DNA of 28,795 nt from positions 1-28,795 of the forward strand of contig JBMFIF010000019.1 of assembly GCA_049976445.1 (NCBI GenBank). The letters run 5' to 3'. Under the pieces are notes generated by a model that worked only from the letters and a program-made list of their open reading frames with translations, was not told where the DNA came from and made no database searches. This document shows positions 1 to 8,062 of this stretch, piece after piece. Origin of the DNA: JAVZOV01 sp049976445. Lineage in GTDB: Archaea > Thermoproteota > Thermoprotei > Gearchaeales > WAQG01. A program made the translations under genes and the position numbers. How positions within the stretch are numbered: the stretch's first letter is position 1; each line of letters opens with the position of its first letter.

Positions 1-297
1 AAATATAAATTGATTAGATAATACAGTACCACTAACCACAACAACAGAATCTTTAATTTTATCGTACAACTGCGAAAGTGAATAGTTCTTTCCTAGGATA
101 TAAGTAACATTTTGATTAACAAAATTCTGATGAATATTATTTATTTGGCTTTGTAACATTGAAACCTGTTGCTGCAATTTACTAATTTCTTGCGATGCTG
201 AGTATATTGTAATTAGACTGACACTTATTCCTCCAATTAAAATTAACAAAATTATTAATACAATAGATCTTTTAAATAAAGAAACATTGTTCGACAC
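1..297 (-). CDS. Membrane-anchored HtrA/DegP-like serine protease, N-terminal part (cut by window edge)
   Basis: This frame is open from a GTG at 297 to the left edge, giving 99 codons. The GTG is preceded by a GAGGTG ribosome site with a 7-nt spacer. Residues 8-29 form one hydrophobic segment (SIVLIILLILIGGISV...), followed by a short heptad-like stretch rich in Q, I and L (EISKLQQQVSMLQSQI), which suggests an N-in membrane anchor plus a coiled-coil stalk. The following LSQLYDKIKDSVVVVSG resembles the start of the trypsin-like domain in archaeal S1C (HtrA) proteases, where a 'l..iyekvkdSVV.I' line precedes the first beta strand. The catalytic His, Asp and Ser would lie outside the window, so the activity is inferred from this short match only. 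It is divergent from the bactofilin-like gene at 525. It could be another coiled-coil-anchored extracellular protein. Confidence 0.55.
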   Translation of the reverse strand, partial: MSNNVSLFKRSIVLIILLILIGGISVSLITIYSASQEISKLQQQVSMLQSQINNIHQNFVNQNVTYILGKNYSLSQLYDKIKDSVVVVSGTVLSNQFIF

Positions 298-330
298 ATC
301 ATACCACCTCTGAAGATTAGATAACACTTC

Positions 331-341
331 TATATATATTG
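331..341 (-). promoter_or_regulatory. Putative TATA box for the HtrA-like gene
   Basis: On the minus strand the sequence caatatatatag lies about 35-45 nt ahead of the GTG at 297. Initiation about 25 nt downstream would leave a short leader carrying the GAGGTG ribosome site. This rests on base composition and spacing only. Confidence 0.35.
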
Positions 342-484
342 CTTAATAATACTTGAACAAGTTTTGTAAACATATGAATTATAGCATTATTTTTCATCAC
401 AGTTAATCGTCACCTGATGTGATATTTTGAAGTAAATATTTAAGCATGATGTACAGTTTGTCTATTAAACAATTTAATTAAGGA

Positions 485-509
485 AACACTATCTTTTAAT
501 AATAGTGTT
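485..509 (+). promoter_or_regulatory. Palindrome centred on the putative TATA element of the bactofilin-like gene
   Basis: AACACTAT (485-492) and ATAGTGTT (502-509) are perfect inverted repeats flanking the 9-nt spacer cttttaata. The spacer carries the only TATA-like sequence at the right distance (about 28 nt) from the GTG at 525, which has no visible ribosome site and is probably leaderless. A dyad enclosing a TATA element is a typical operator layout for an archaeal repressor that blocks TBP. The regulator is unknown. Confidence 0.4.
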
Positions 510-524
510 GATAATTGTATAAAC

Positions 525-1790
525 GTGAACGAAGATAAATATTTTCGTTCATCTCAGTACTCTACTATTTTCTTAAGTACTGTATCAGGTAATCTCATTA
601 TTGAAGAATACACGATAATAAAGGCTAAAGATGGCGACACTGTTTTTGTATCAGGTGAAATAAGAATAAAAAATGGAGCATTTTTTGAATGCAACTTAAA
701 AACTGAAAAACTAATTTCTGAAAGTGGAGACATTGAGATCTCAGGTTATCTTCATGTTAATGACTCAATAGTTATTAAAAGAGGTAATCTTAAAGTGAAT
801 GGCTCACTTACTACTAACATAATAGATGTTAATGGTTCTTTAACAGTTAAAAAGAACTTCTCAGCTTTTAGCGTTAATATTAATGGTTCTTTAAACGTGG
901 ATGGTGATATGAAAGTAATTGAGGCCAATATTAATGGTAAGATTACAATCTTTGGATCGACTGAAGCAAAGATAATTATTACTCATGATTCTGTAGAGTT
1001 TTTAGGAAATGTAAATATAGGTACTGTTAATGCTGAAAAGAATGTAAAAATACGAGACGGTATCATTAAGGAACTTGCAATTAAAGGAAACCTTGAAGTC
1101 ATTAACAAATTAATTTTTGATAAACTAGATGTTAATCAAATAGCAATATTAGGTTCTGCTACAGGTGGTATTATTAACATAGGTAATAAACTCATAGTTA
1201 ATAATAATTTAACGTTTGATTCAATGGATATTAAAGGAGCATGTATAATAAATGGTGATTGCGAAGGAGGAAATATTAACATTAGTGATTCTTTCAACGT
1301 GAAAGGTAATTTAAAAATTTCTGGAATGCTTAATGTTAATGGTCATGTAGAAGTAAATGGAAAAATCATTAGTAATTTCATTAATGTTAATAATGGGATT
1401 AAAGCTGAATCAGTTATAGCTAATGAAAAAATTAATGCAAGCGGTGTAATTATTGTAAAGAAAATCATGAAAGCGAGCGTTATTAAACTCAATAAATTAT
1501 GTAAAATAATAGGTCTCATTATTGGTGATGAAGTAATAATTGGTGAAAAGTGTGAATTACAAGATATTTATGGTGGATACGTTGAATTAGGAAGAGAAAG
1601 TAAAGCTCGAAATATTTATGCAAGAGACATCAGACTCGAAGAAAAATGTATAATAACAGGAGACATGTTTTTTACTAATAATTTAGTTATAGAAAGTAAT
1701 GTGAAAATTCTTGGTAAATACAACAAAGTTAACGAACTTCCTAAATTTACAACTGAAAACCTTCCATTCAAGACAGAGATAGATCAATAA
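525..1790 (+). CDS. Bactofilin-like (polymer-forming) beta-repeat protein
   Basis: This 421-residue protein has no signal peptide or membrane segment. It is made almost entirely of short alternating Val/Ile/Asn/Gly strands. Lines such as VNINGSLNVDGDM, IDVNGSLTVKKNF and MLNVNGHVEVNGKI recur at intervals of about 18-22 residues from about residue 75 to 300. This pattern is typical of the right-handed beta-helix of bactofilins (polymer-forming cytoskeletal family, DUF583), but it is far longer than the usual core of about 110 residues, so several helix blocks seem to be stacked. The C-terminal third (from about residue 310) changes to GDEVIIGEKCELQDIYGG-type turns, also beta-helical in style. 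Its role is unknown; a cytosolic scaffold or filament is the obvious inference. The GTG start sits about 28 nt from a TATA-like element and lacks a ribosome site. Confidence 0.6.
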   Translation: MNEDKYFRSSQYSTIFLSTVSGNLIIEEYTIIKAKDGDTVFVSGEIRIKNGAFFECNLKTEKLISESGDIEISGYLHVNDSIVIKRGNLKVNGSLTTNIIDVNGSLTVKKNFSAFSVNINGSLNVDGDMKVIEANINGKITIFGSTEAKIIITHDSVEFLGNVNIGTVNAEKNVKIRDGIIKELAIKGNLEVINKLIFDKLDVNQIAILGSATGGIINIGNKLIVNNNLTFDSMDIKGACIINGDCEGGNINISDSFNVKGNLKISGMLNVNGHVEVNGKIISNFINVNNGIKAESVIANEKINASGVIIVKKIMKASVIKLNKLCKIIGLIIGDEVIIGEKCELQDIYGGYVELGRESKARNIYARDIRLEEKCIITGDMFFTNNLVIESNVKILGKYNKVNELPKFTTENLPFKTEIDQ

Positions 1791-1807
1791 ATTATTAAAT
1801 ATTTGCG

Positions 1808-2314
1808 TTAATTAGCAGATTTTTTTGCAACTATAATAAAGTATTTTTCATCAACACTTTCATTAATTATACTCAAAATATTTTCAACATTTTTAATTGT
1901 TTCCCTCATAGAGGTTCTTAATTCTTCACCAGAATGGGGTGTAAAATGCCGTCCTCCTTCATTCCAATCTGCAATGACTATTATACCTTCATTACTAAGC
2001 ACTCTGCGCATGTCAATTATTGCATTATACTTGTGGGTTATATGATGCATGGTTGCCCATGAAGATACTAAAGCAAATACTGATTCACGAAACGGAAGAG
2101 CTTCTGCTACAGCCACGATTAAATGTACTCTCCAATCTCTTGCTAAACTTAATACTGAAGATAGTGTCTCAAAATTTGGATCAACACCAACAACATCGGA
2201 CCATTTAAACCTTGATAATAACATATTCAAATTTTTCCCAAAACCAACACCAACATCTAGTACTGGATTATTTTTATAAAATGTTTCATAAATTTTTTGA
2301 ATTTTTAATTCCAT
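1808..2314 (-). CDS. Class I SAM-dependent methyltransferase (Methyltransf_11-like)
   Basis: This 168-residue protein has the core of a Rossmann-fold methyltransferase. Motif I is VLDVGVGFGKNL near residue 18, an acidic strand end GVDPN follows near residue 45, and then comes ALPFRESVFALVSSWATMHH, the usual 'lPf.d.sFD.v.....lhh' segment. VLSNEGIIVIADW corresponds to motif III. The protein is short for the family and has little beyond the cofactor fold, so the substrate cannot be predicted. It starts 26 bp downstream of the stop of homoserine dehydrogenase on the same strand and may be cotranscribed with it, though nothing visible links it to threonine or methionine synthesis. Its 3' end faces the end of the bactofilin-like gene 17 bp away. 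Confidence 0.75.
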   Translation of the reverse strand: MELKIQKIYETFYKNNPVLDVGVGFGKNLNMLLSRFKWSDVVGVDPNFETLSSVLSLARDWRVHLIVAVAEALPFRESVFALVSSWATMHHITHKYNAIIDMRRVLSNEGIIVIADWNEGGRHFTPHSGEELRTSMRETIKNVENILSIINESVDEKYFIIVAKKSAN

Positions 2315-2340
2315 ACAACTATAATGTTCAAAGTAATTTA

Positions 2341-3342
2341 TTAATTTTGGGTCAGAACATTTTCTAAATACTCAAGAAAATCAGTAAGCATTGTTCTAGC
2401 AGTCACCCATGCAGGTCCAGCAAAACCTTTTAATATAATTTGCCCGTTATCTACGTTAATAACTAATGAGTTATAATTACCAGAAACATTACCTAACGGA
2501 TCATTAGGGTCTAGAATCTCGGGTCTCACGTATAATATACCTTTTTCTAAATCTGCTGAAGCTACGTGCTTAACAGGAGTACCTTTCTTTCTACCTGATT
2601 TTACAATATCCTCACTTATGGTAATCAACGATTTTCGCATCACATTATTAATATTAAAATCATATCCAAGAGTATTAACTAATATTACAAGCTTTGCGCT
2701 CGCATCATAACCATCTATGTCTATCCTGGGATCAGGTTCAGCAAGTTTTTCCTCAATAGCTTTTTTAATTGCAGCTTCATAACTGAAACCACTTTCTACT
2801 AATGTTAGTATATAATTTGTTGTTGCGTTTAACACTGATCTAATACTTTTTACATTTCTACCCCTAAGACCCCTCATAACATCTATCGCCGGTGTACCAG
2901 CCATTACTGTTGCTCTGTATCCTATAAAAAGTCCTTTCTTCTTAGCTTTTCTAAGAAGATCAGAATAATTTAATGCAAGACCAGTTTTATCAGCAGTTAT
3001 GAAGCTTACATTATGATCCAAAAGTTTTCTATAAATACTTAAATTAGGTTCGCCTGTAAAATACGATGGTGGTATTGTAATGAATGCTAAATCTGGTGAA
3101 ACACGTTCTATCACATCATCAATACTGATATTACTCGAGAAATCAGTAGAGATTCCCATTGAATATTTATTAATAATATCTTGAAGTTTATTATCCCAAT
3201 TATCGTCAAGAATTACTGAACCTTTTGAAGTAATAATACCCTTTACTTTTATGTTATTATTAAAATTCTTTCTCTCAAGTAAAACTTTTGCCAATTCTCT
3301 ACCAACATTACCAAAACCTATAAGCACTGTATTAAAGTTCAT
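2341..3342 (-). CDS. hom: Homoserine dehydrogenase
   Basis: The enzyme reduces aspartate-semialdehyde to homoserine for threonine and methionine synthesis. From the ATG at 3342 it has 333 residues, a usual size for the monofunctional archaeal form without ACT or aspartokinase domains. The N-terminal nucleotide fold shows VLIGFGNVGRELAKVL. The catalytic part has TVMAGTPAIDVMRGLRG, NATTNYIL and the family signature around EPDPRIDIDGYDASAKLVIL. A GTG nine bases upstream (3351) is in frame, but GGTGAT at 3352-3347 overlaps it and stands 4 nt before ATG 3342, so the ATG is preferred. It is transcribed away from the aminotransferase at 3415 from a shared intergenic promoter region and is followed by a small methyltransferase. 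Confidence 0.93.
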   Translation of the reverse strand: MNFNTVLIGFGNVGRELAKVLLERKNFNNNIKVKGIITSKGSVILDDNWDNKLQDIINKYSMGISTDFSSNISIDDVIERVSPDLAFITIPPSYFTGEPNLSIYRKLLDHNVSFITADKTGLALNYSDLLRKAKKKGLFIGYRATVMAGTPAIDVMRGLRGRNVKSIRSVLNATTNYILTLVESGFSYEAAIKKAIEEKLAEPDPRIDIDGYDASAKLVILVNTLGYDFNINNVMRKSLITISEDIVKSGRKKGTPVKHVASADLEKGILYVRPEILDPNDPLGNVSGNYNSLVINVDNGQIILKGFAGPAWVTARTMLTDFLEYLENVLTQN

Positions 3343-3374
3343 CCTTATCACCTACCATGGAATTACCTCTAAAA

Positions 3375-3401
3375 GTATTTTAAGCTATACTTTTATACTT
3401 A
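3375..3401. promoter_or_regulatory. Divergent promoter region between hom and the aminotransferase gene
   Basis: The plus-strand cttttatactta (about 3390-3401) lies about 20-25 nt from ATG 3415, fitting a leaderless transcript. On the minus strand, cttaaaatac (about 3376-3385) would place a start near 3355, just ahead of the hom ribosome site. Assigned from composition and spacing. Confidence 0.4.
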
Positions 3402-3414
3402 GTTGGTGCATAAT

Positions 3415-4563
3415 ATGGATGAACGTTTTCTTCTTATGATACCTGGACCAACGTTCTCAAATACCAGTACACTTTTAAGCTTAGCAAAACCAACAATTTC
3501 TCATGTATCAAAAGAATTTGGAGAACTGATGAACGATACTCTGAATAATCTAAAAAAGCTATTGAACACTGATGGAGAAGTCGTCGTAATAGCTGGAGGA
3601 GGCACAGCGGCAATGGAATTTTCGATAGCAAACTTTGTAAAACCTGGAGACAAAGTATTAAACTTGATATCTGGATATTTTGGAGAGTACTTTGTCAAAG
3701 CCACAATTTACAGGGGCGGCACTTCAATACAGATTAAATCTAAAATTGGACAAGGATTCTCTGGTAATGACATAAGAGATATTGTTGAAAGAGAGAAAAT
3801 AAAATTCGTAACAGTTCAACATGTTGAAACATCAACTGGCGTGGCTAATCATATTAAAACTATTGGTGAAAGCCTTAGAGGAACTGATACTCTCTTCATA
3901 GTTGATGCAGTAGCATCACTTGGTGGGATGAATATTGACATGAGGAATTGGAATATTGATGTATGTTTTTCTGCATCACAAAAAGCTTTAGCCGTACCAC
4001 CAGGATTAGCAATAATTGGTTTAAGCAAAAAAGCTGTTGAAATTATAGAGAAAAGTTCGGACGAATTATTTTACTTTAATGGTCGTAAATGGTTAGCTAC
4101 AATGCGAGATGTTAGAAATTATTACTCCACGTTACCAGTTAATATGATATATGGACTTAATGAATCTTTAAAAAGAATAATGGATGAGGGTCTCGAACAA
4201 CGTTATAAAAGGCACCAAATAATGGCTGAAGCCCTAAGACAAGGTATTGAAAGTTTGGGGCTCAAAATAGTAGCTGAAAAAGAATACAGATCAGATACCG
4301 TAACAGCAATCTGGCTTCCTGATAATGTGAAATTCTCAGATTTAAGCAAAGAAATGATAAACCGTAATATAATAATAGCTGGAGGTTTGGGAGAACTCTC
4401 CGGAAAAATCTTCAGAATAGGACATATGGGTTCTGTAAACGCTAATGATATAATATCAACCCTTTCAGCATTAGAAAGAAGCTTGAAAAAACTTGGTTAC
4501 CATATCGATTTTGGAGCAAGTATAAAGGCCGCACAAGAGGTTTATGACAATTTCAATTATTAA
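3415..4563 (+). CDS. Class V aminotransferase (serine-pyruvate/alanine-glyoxylate type)
   Basis: This is a 382-residue PLP enzyme of the alanine-glyoxylate/serine-pyruvate aminotransferase group. The N-terminus has the family hallmark MIPGPTFSNTSTL, the cofactor region contains AGGGTAAMEFSIANFVKPGD, the PLP aspartate is in IVDAVASLGG, and the Schiff-base lysine is probably K190 in CFSASQKALAVPPG. The C-terminal small domain ends with FRIGHMGSVNANDI, also typical. A TTG at 3403 is in frame, but ATG 3415 is the better start because a TATA-like sequence lies about 20-25 nt upstream and there is no ribosome site. Likely roles are glyoxylate-linked glycine or serine formation, but phosphonate and other amino donors are used within this family, so the substrate is uncertain. 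The divergent neighbour is hom. Confidence 0.85.
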   Translation: MDERFLLMIPGPTFSNTSTLLSLAKPTISHVSKEFGELMNDTLNNLKKLLNTDGEVVVIAGGGTAAMEFSIANFVKPGDKVLNLISGYFGEYFVKATIYRGGTSIQIKSKIGQGFSGNDIRDIVEREKIKFVTVQHVETSTGVANHIKTIGESLRGTDTLFIVDAVASLGGMNIDMRNWNIDVCFSASQKALAVPPGLAIIGLSKKAVEIIEKSSDELFYFNGRKWLATMRDVRNYYSTLPVNMIYGLNESLKRIMDEGLEQRYKRHQIMAEALRQGIESLGLKIVAEKEYRSDTVTAIWLPDNVKFSDLSKEMINRNIIIAGGLGELSGKIFRIGHMGSVNANDIISTLSALERSLKKLGYHIDFGASIKAAQEVYDNFNY

Positions 4564-4658
4564 TAAGGTCATAAAAACTTACTTCAACTATTAATCTGTA
4601 AATTTTTTTGTGAGTGACATCTATATATGTCTCTGTTTTATTTTATTCATAGAATTTC

Positions 4659-6014
4659 ATGGCTGGTAAAATCTACATAGAGAACTACGGATGCGCATTT
4701 AATGTAGCTGATGGTGAATATATTAAACAAAGTTTTATATCTAAGGGATGGACTGTCACTAATGAAGCAAAAAATGCTGACATAATAATAGTAAACACAT
4801 GTTCAGTTAGAGAAGAGACTGAACGAAACATGATATCAAGAATAAGAGCATTAAGAACAATATTACATGATAATCAGAAATTTGTTATTACTGGATGTTT
4901 AGCAAAAACCTCACCATCGATAATATCGCTAACGAGTCCTGAAGCTATAATAATCGGACCATCAAATATCGATCAGATAGTTAACATTGTGGAGAATAAT
5001 TCATCAAAAATTTTAATTGGAAATAGCACACGAAGTAGCGAAATAATTCCAGAGTACAAAGGAGGCGTAACTTACATACTACCTATCGAATCCGGTTGTA
5101 CATGGTCTTGCACATTTTGTGTAACAAAATTTGCACGTGGAAATGTCTTTAGTTATAGACCAGGCTCTCTTTTCAATGCAATGAAACGAGCTATCGAAAA
5201 TGGCGCCAGAGAAATATACTTAACTGGCCAGGATACCGCCGCATATGGTGTCGAACATGGATTCCGATTACCAGAATTACTTAAAACATTATTACAAATT
5301 AATGGTGTGTATCGAGTTAGAGTTGGCATGTTTAATCCTATGACAGCTCGAAGTATTTTAAAAGATCTATTAAATGTATACAGACTAGATCAGAGAGTTT
5401 ACAAATTTATTCACATACCAGTTCAGAGCGGTGATGATAATGTTCTTCAATTAATGAAAAGATATTACACTGTGAGTGAATACGAAAATATGATAAAACT
5501 AATTAGAAAATATGTTCCAGATATGTTTATAGCCACAGATATCATAGTAGGATTTCCTGGTGAAACAGAAGAAGCATTCGAAAATACTGTAAAGCTTGTC
5601 GAGAAATTGAAATTTGACAAAGTACACATAGCCAAATATAGCATACGGCCTCACACTGAAGCTGCTATTATGAAACAATTATCTGATAACATAAAAAAGA
5701 GACGAACTAGCTATCTTACTGAGATAGTAAACAAAATAAGTCTTGAAAGAAACATGAAATTTATTGGCAAAGATCTCAGAGCATTAATAATAGGAAAAGG
5801 AGATAAAGGTGGATTAGAAGCCAGAGCTGACGACTATCGTGTAATCATCTTAGATGACAATAATGAACATTTAATTGGAGATTTTATTTTAGTTCATATT
5901 ACAGAAGCCTACCCACACTATTTAAAAGGCCAATTAATAGATGTAATCGATAAATATCCCTATACATCCTCTATTCCCGCATCGCAATTAACTTATGAGG
6001 ATGGTATGGTGTGA
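4659..6014 (+). CDS. tRNA t6A37 methylthiotransferase (e-MtaB/CDKAL1-like radical SAM enzyme)
   Basis: The enzyme adds a methylthio group to N6-threonylcarbamoyladenosine at position 37 of ANN-decoding tRNAs. Its 451 residues have the full MTTase layout. An N-terminal UPF0004 domain carries cysteines C12 (NYGCAFN), C48 (VNTCSVREE) and C80 (ITGCLAK). The radical SAM domain has C147, C151 and C154 in SGCTWSCTFC. A C-terminal TRAM domain (about 375-440) follows, with a recognisable GDFILVHITEAYPHYLKGQ. The archaeal homologues group with the eukaryotic CDKAL1/e-MtaB branch, which is the basis for assigning t6A rather than i6A; the sequence itself does not prove the substrate. The stop codon overlaps the start of ubiX by 4 bp (GTGA). 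Confidence 0.88.
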   Translation: MAGKIYIENYGCAFNVADGEYIKQSFISKGWTVTNEAKNADIIIVNTCSVREETERNMISRIRALRTILHDNQKFVITGCLAKTSPSIISLTSPEAIIIGPSNIDQIVNIVENNSSKILIGNSTRSSEIIPEYKGGVTYILPIESGCTWSCTFCVTKFARGNVFSYRPGSLFNAMKRAIENGAREIYLTGQDTAAYGVEHGFRLPELLKTLLQINGVYRVRVGMFNPMTARSILKDLLNVYRLDQRVYKFIHIPVQSGDDNVLQLMKRYYTVSEYENMIKLIRKYVPDMFIATDIIVGFPGETEEAFENTVKLVEKLKFDKVHIAKYSIRPHTEAAIMKQLSDNIKKRRTSYLTEIVNKISLERNMKFIGKDLRALIIGKGDKGGLEARADDYRVIILDDNNEHLIGDFILVHITEAYPHYLKGQLIDVIDKYPYTSSIPASQLTYEDGMV

Positions 6015-6610
6015 GATTAGTAATTGGAATATCAGGAGCTAGTGGTGTTATTTATGGTATCAGACTTTTGCAAGTTCTAAGAGATTTAAACGTAGAAACA
6101 CATCTTATTATGACCAATGCTGCTAAAGAAACAATAAGACTAGAAACTGACTATCAAATTAGTGAAGTTGAATCTTTAGCCACAAAGAGTTATAACATCA
6201 ATGACATTGCTGCACCAATGTCTAGTGGGTCTTTCAAATTTGATGGAATGATAATAGTACCATGCAGTATGAAAACGTTAGCCGGAATTGCAACAGGTTA
6301 TACATCTAATCTATTACTCAGAGCAGCTGACGTCACACTAAAGGAGAGAAGACCATTAATACTTGTTCTACGCGAAACACCACTCACAGTAATTCATATA
6401 AGGAATATGTTAACAGTAGCAAAAGCTGGAGGAATAATACTTCCTGCAATGCCAGGATTTTATCACAATCCCAAAACATTACAAGACATGATAGATTTTA
6501 TCGTAGGAAAAATATTAGACCAATTAAAATTAGAACATAACCTTTATGAAAGATGGCAAGGTCCACAATACAAAATCAAAACCTCAAAAACTACTTCTAC
6601 AACGCATTAA
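6011..6610 (+). CDS. ubiX: Flavin prenyltransferase UbiX
   Basis: UbiX joins dimethylallyl phosphate to FMN to make the prenylated flavin used by UbiD-type decarboxylases. The 199-residue product shows the flavoprotein signature ISGASGVIYGIRLLQVL at the N-terminus. It also has PCSMKTLAGIATGYTSNLLL with the conserved Ser-Met-Lys-Thr, and LILVLRETPLTVIHIRNML followed by GGIILPAMPGFYHNPKT, both diagnostic. The GTG start overlaps the upstream stop as GTGA, and a GAGG about 8 nt upstream would serve re-initiation, so expression is probably coupled to the tRNA methylthiotransferase. No ubiD homologue is in the window. The C-terminal dozen residues are Lys/Thr/Ser-rich and not conserved in appearance. 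Confidence 0.92.
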   Translation: MRLVIGISGASGVIYGIRLLQVLRDLNVETHLIMTNAAKETIRLETDYQISEVESLATKSYNINDIAAPMSSGSFKFDGMIIVPCSMKTLAGIATGYTSNLLLRAADVTLKERRPLILVLRETPLTVIHIRNMLTVAKAGGIILPAMPGFYHNPKTLQDMIDFIVGKILDQLKLEHNLYERWQGPQYKIKTSKTTSTTH

Positions 6611-6723
6611 GAAATAACGCTCTTAAGTAAATCTCCACTGTGCAAATCTGAGAATATAATGACTAGGGTAGGCTTTTGGTAGTGTCGTCTTGTTAGGAAA
6701 TATTTGTTGCTGATAAGAAAATT

Positions 6724-6808
6724 GGTAGTCTTTGCATGTCATGTTAAAGTTTAAGTACTCTGTATAAATGATGTGAAAGGATTTTTATCATGACAAGCTG
6801 AGACTACC
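6724..6808. mobile_element. Small TIR element (MITE-like), copy A, 85 bp
   Basis: The element begins GGTAGTCTTTGCATGTCATG and ends in the near-complement CATGACAAGCTGAGACTACC, so its two ends pair at 17 of 20 positions. It is closely similar to copy B at 18018-18106: the last 26 bases are identical, and the left 35 differ at only a few positions. The interior is AT-rich and codes for nothing. The flanks of this copy (aagaaaatt left, tgtgcattg right) do not match, so there is no target duplication and one side has probably been rearranged. Its right end reads into the tail of the gene at 6788-8026 and supplies that gene's last codons and stop. Confidence 0.75.
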
Positions 6809-8026
6809 TGTGCATTGAGTTTTCTCTCGTTGGTTACTATGATGTCTGGTGTTGTGTTCCCGTAGTATTTCGTCCTTTGAGTATAGTTCTATTTCGTTTA
6901 GTGCGTGTAGGGTGAGGTTTGTGGTGATTGTTGTGTTGTGTGATGGTGTTGGGAGTTTTATGATGTTGTTCTTGGTCTTGTAGATTATGAGGTTTTCTCC
7001 GTTGAGGGATGTGTATATGAGGAGTGTTGTCTCGTTGATGAGGTAGTATATTGCTCCTTGTCTTATTCTTATTTGTGTGATTGTTTTGTAGAATGGTGTG
7101 TTTATCTTTATTGTTCCTGGTTGTATTGTCATGTATTCTATTCTCGGTGTTGTCTGCATTTCTCTTAGTATTTCTATTATTCTTTCTTTCGTGAAGTATT
7201 CTTGTATTGTTACATATTTTGGTGTGAGCTTCTTCATGAAATCTTTCCCCGTCACAACCAATCCTGACCATGCTCTCGGCGTGAGGCTTGCTATGAATTC
7301 TCTATTGTATTTCAGGAACATCATTGTTGGGGTGTAGAGGAATCGGCCAGTCGTTTCATATACTAATATTCCAGCGTTATCAGCGTTTTCATCCCTATCG
7401 GATACTTTTAGGTAGACTCTCACATCGAACGTTGTCCTTTCTAGTCTTTCATCGTCAATGAAGATTCCTTGCTGGTATATGATTGTTTTTACGTTCTGGT
7501 CGATTGTTATGAATGTGTTGAGTGGGTATACGAATTTGAGTATGATCCAGTTGTTTTTTACGGGGAATTCGTTGTGTGTGAATGTGAGGTCTATGTTCAC
7601 GAACGCTTTAAGGCTTCTTATCGTGTATGTTTTGCCGTCTGTGTAGATGTGGGCGTGTATTTCTGTTGGTAGGTAGTGTTGGTCAATTTTTATGAGTGTT
7701 ACGTAGGAGTCGTCTGAGAGGTGTAGGTCGTTGAGGAATTGTGGTGTGAGTGCTAGGTTTTCGTCTGGTTCTAGTTTCATTAGTGTTAGTTTGTTGATTG
7801 GGTCGTATGGATCGTATCCTGCTTCTTTTAGTGCTTGTATTGCGTCTGGGAATTTGCTCCAATATTCTTTATACCAGTCTGTGCTTTTGTAGTTTTTTAT
7901 TTGTTCGATCGCTTGTGATTGTAGTTGTGTGTATGTTTGGTATGAGCTTATTATTACGGATAGCCTATTCATTATTATTATCATCCCAACAACGAGAAGC
8001 ACAACAAGCAACTTCTCATTCCTCAT
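6788..8026 (-). CDS. Unrecognised membrane-anchored protein with altered C-terminus
   Basis: The 412-residue product has one N-terminal hydrophobic segment (LLVVLLVVGMIIIM, residues 5-18) acting as signal anchor. A Gln/Tyr-rich helical part follows, and then a long Thr/Ile/Tyr-rich, beta-type region that is presumably extracellular. I do not recognise a family. The promoter looks leaderless, with a TATA-like sequence about 25-30 nt upstream (8049-8058). The end is odd: after DEILREHNT the frame reads HHSNQREKTQC, while the third frame reads TTPDIIVTNERKLNAQ, which looks more protein-like, so a one-base frameshift near 6855 is likely. The last residues GSLSLS and the TGA lie in the terminal repeat of the MITE-like element. 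The gene may therefore be truncated or decaying. Confidence 0.6.
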   Translation of the reverse strand: MRNEKLLVVLLVVGMIIIMNRLSVIISSYQTYTQLQSQAIEQIKNYKSTDWYKEYWSKFPDAIQALKEAGYDPYDPINKLTLMKLEPDENLALTPQFLNDLHLSDDSYVTLIKIDQHYLPTEIHAHIYTDGKTYTIRSLKAFVNIDLTFTHNEFPVKNNWIILKFVYPLNTFITIDQNVKTIIYQQGIFIDDERLERTTFDVRVYLKVSDRDENADNAGILVYETTGRFLYTPTMMFLKYNREFIASLTPRAWSGLVVTGKDFMKKLTPKYVTIQEYFTKERIIEILREMQTTPRIEYMTIQPGTIKINTPFYKTITQIRIRQGAIYYLINETTLLIYTSLNGENLIIYKTKNNIIKLPTPSHNTTITTNLTLHALNEIELYSKDEILREHNTRHHSNQREKTQCTGSLSLS

Positions 8027-8048
8027 ACCAAATTTATACTAAAAAATA

Positions 8049-8058
8049 CGTTTAAAAA
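8049..8058 (-). promoter_or_regulatory. TATA-like element for the gene at 6788-8026
   Basis: On the minus strand tttttaaacg is centred about 27 nt before ATG 8026, with no ribosome site between, which fits a leaderless transcript. It abuts the TnpB relic, so the insertion may have supplied or altered this promoter. Confidence 0.35.
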
Positions 8059-8062
8059 ATTA

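Noticed and set aside
6837..7271. Open frame of 144 residues on the minus strand, rich in Asn, Thr, His and Arg
   Set aside because: It lies wholly inside the gene at 6788-8026 in another frame, and its low-complexity N/T/H/R composition is what the AC-rich codons of that gene produce when shifted.
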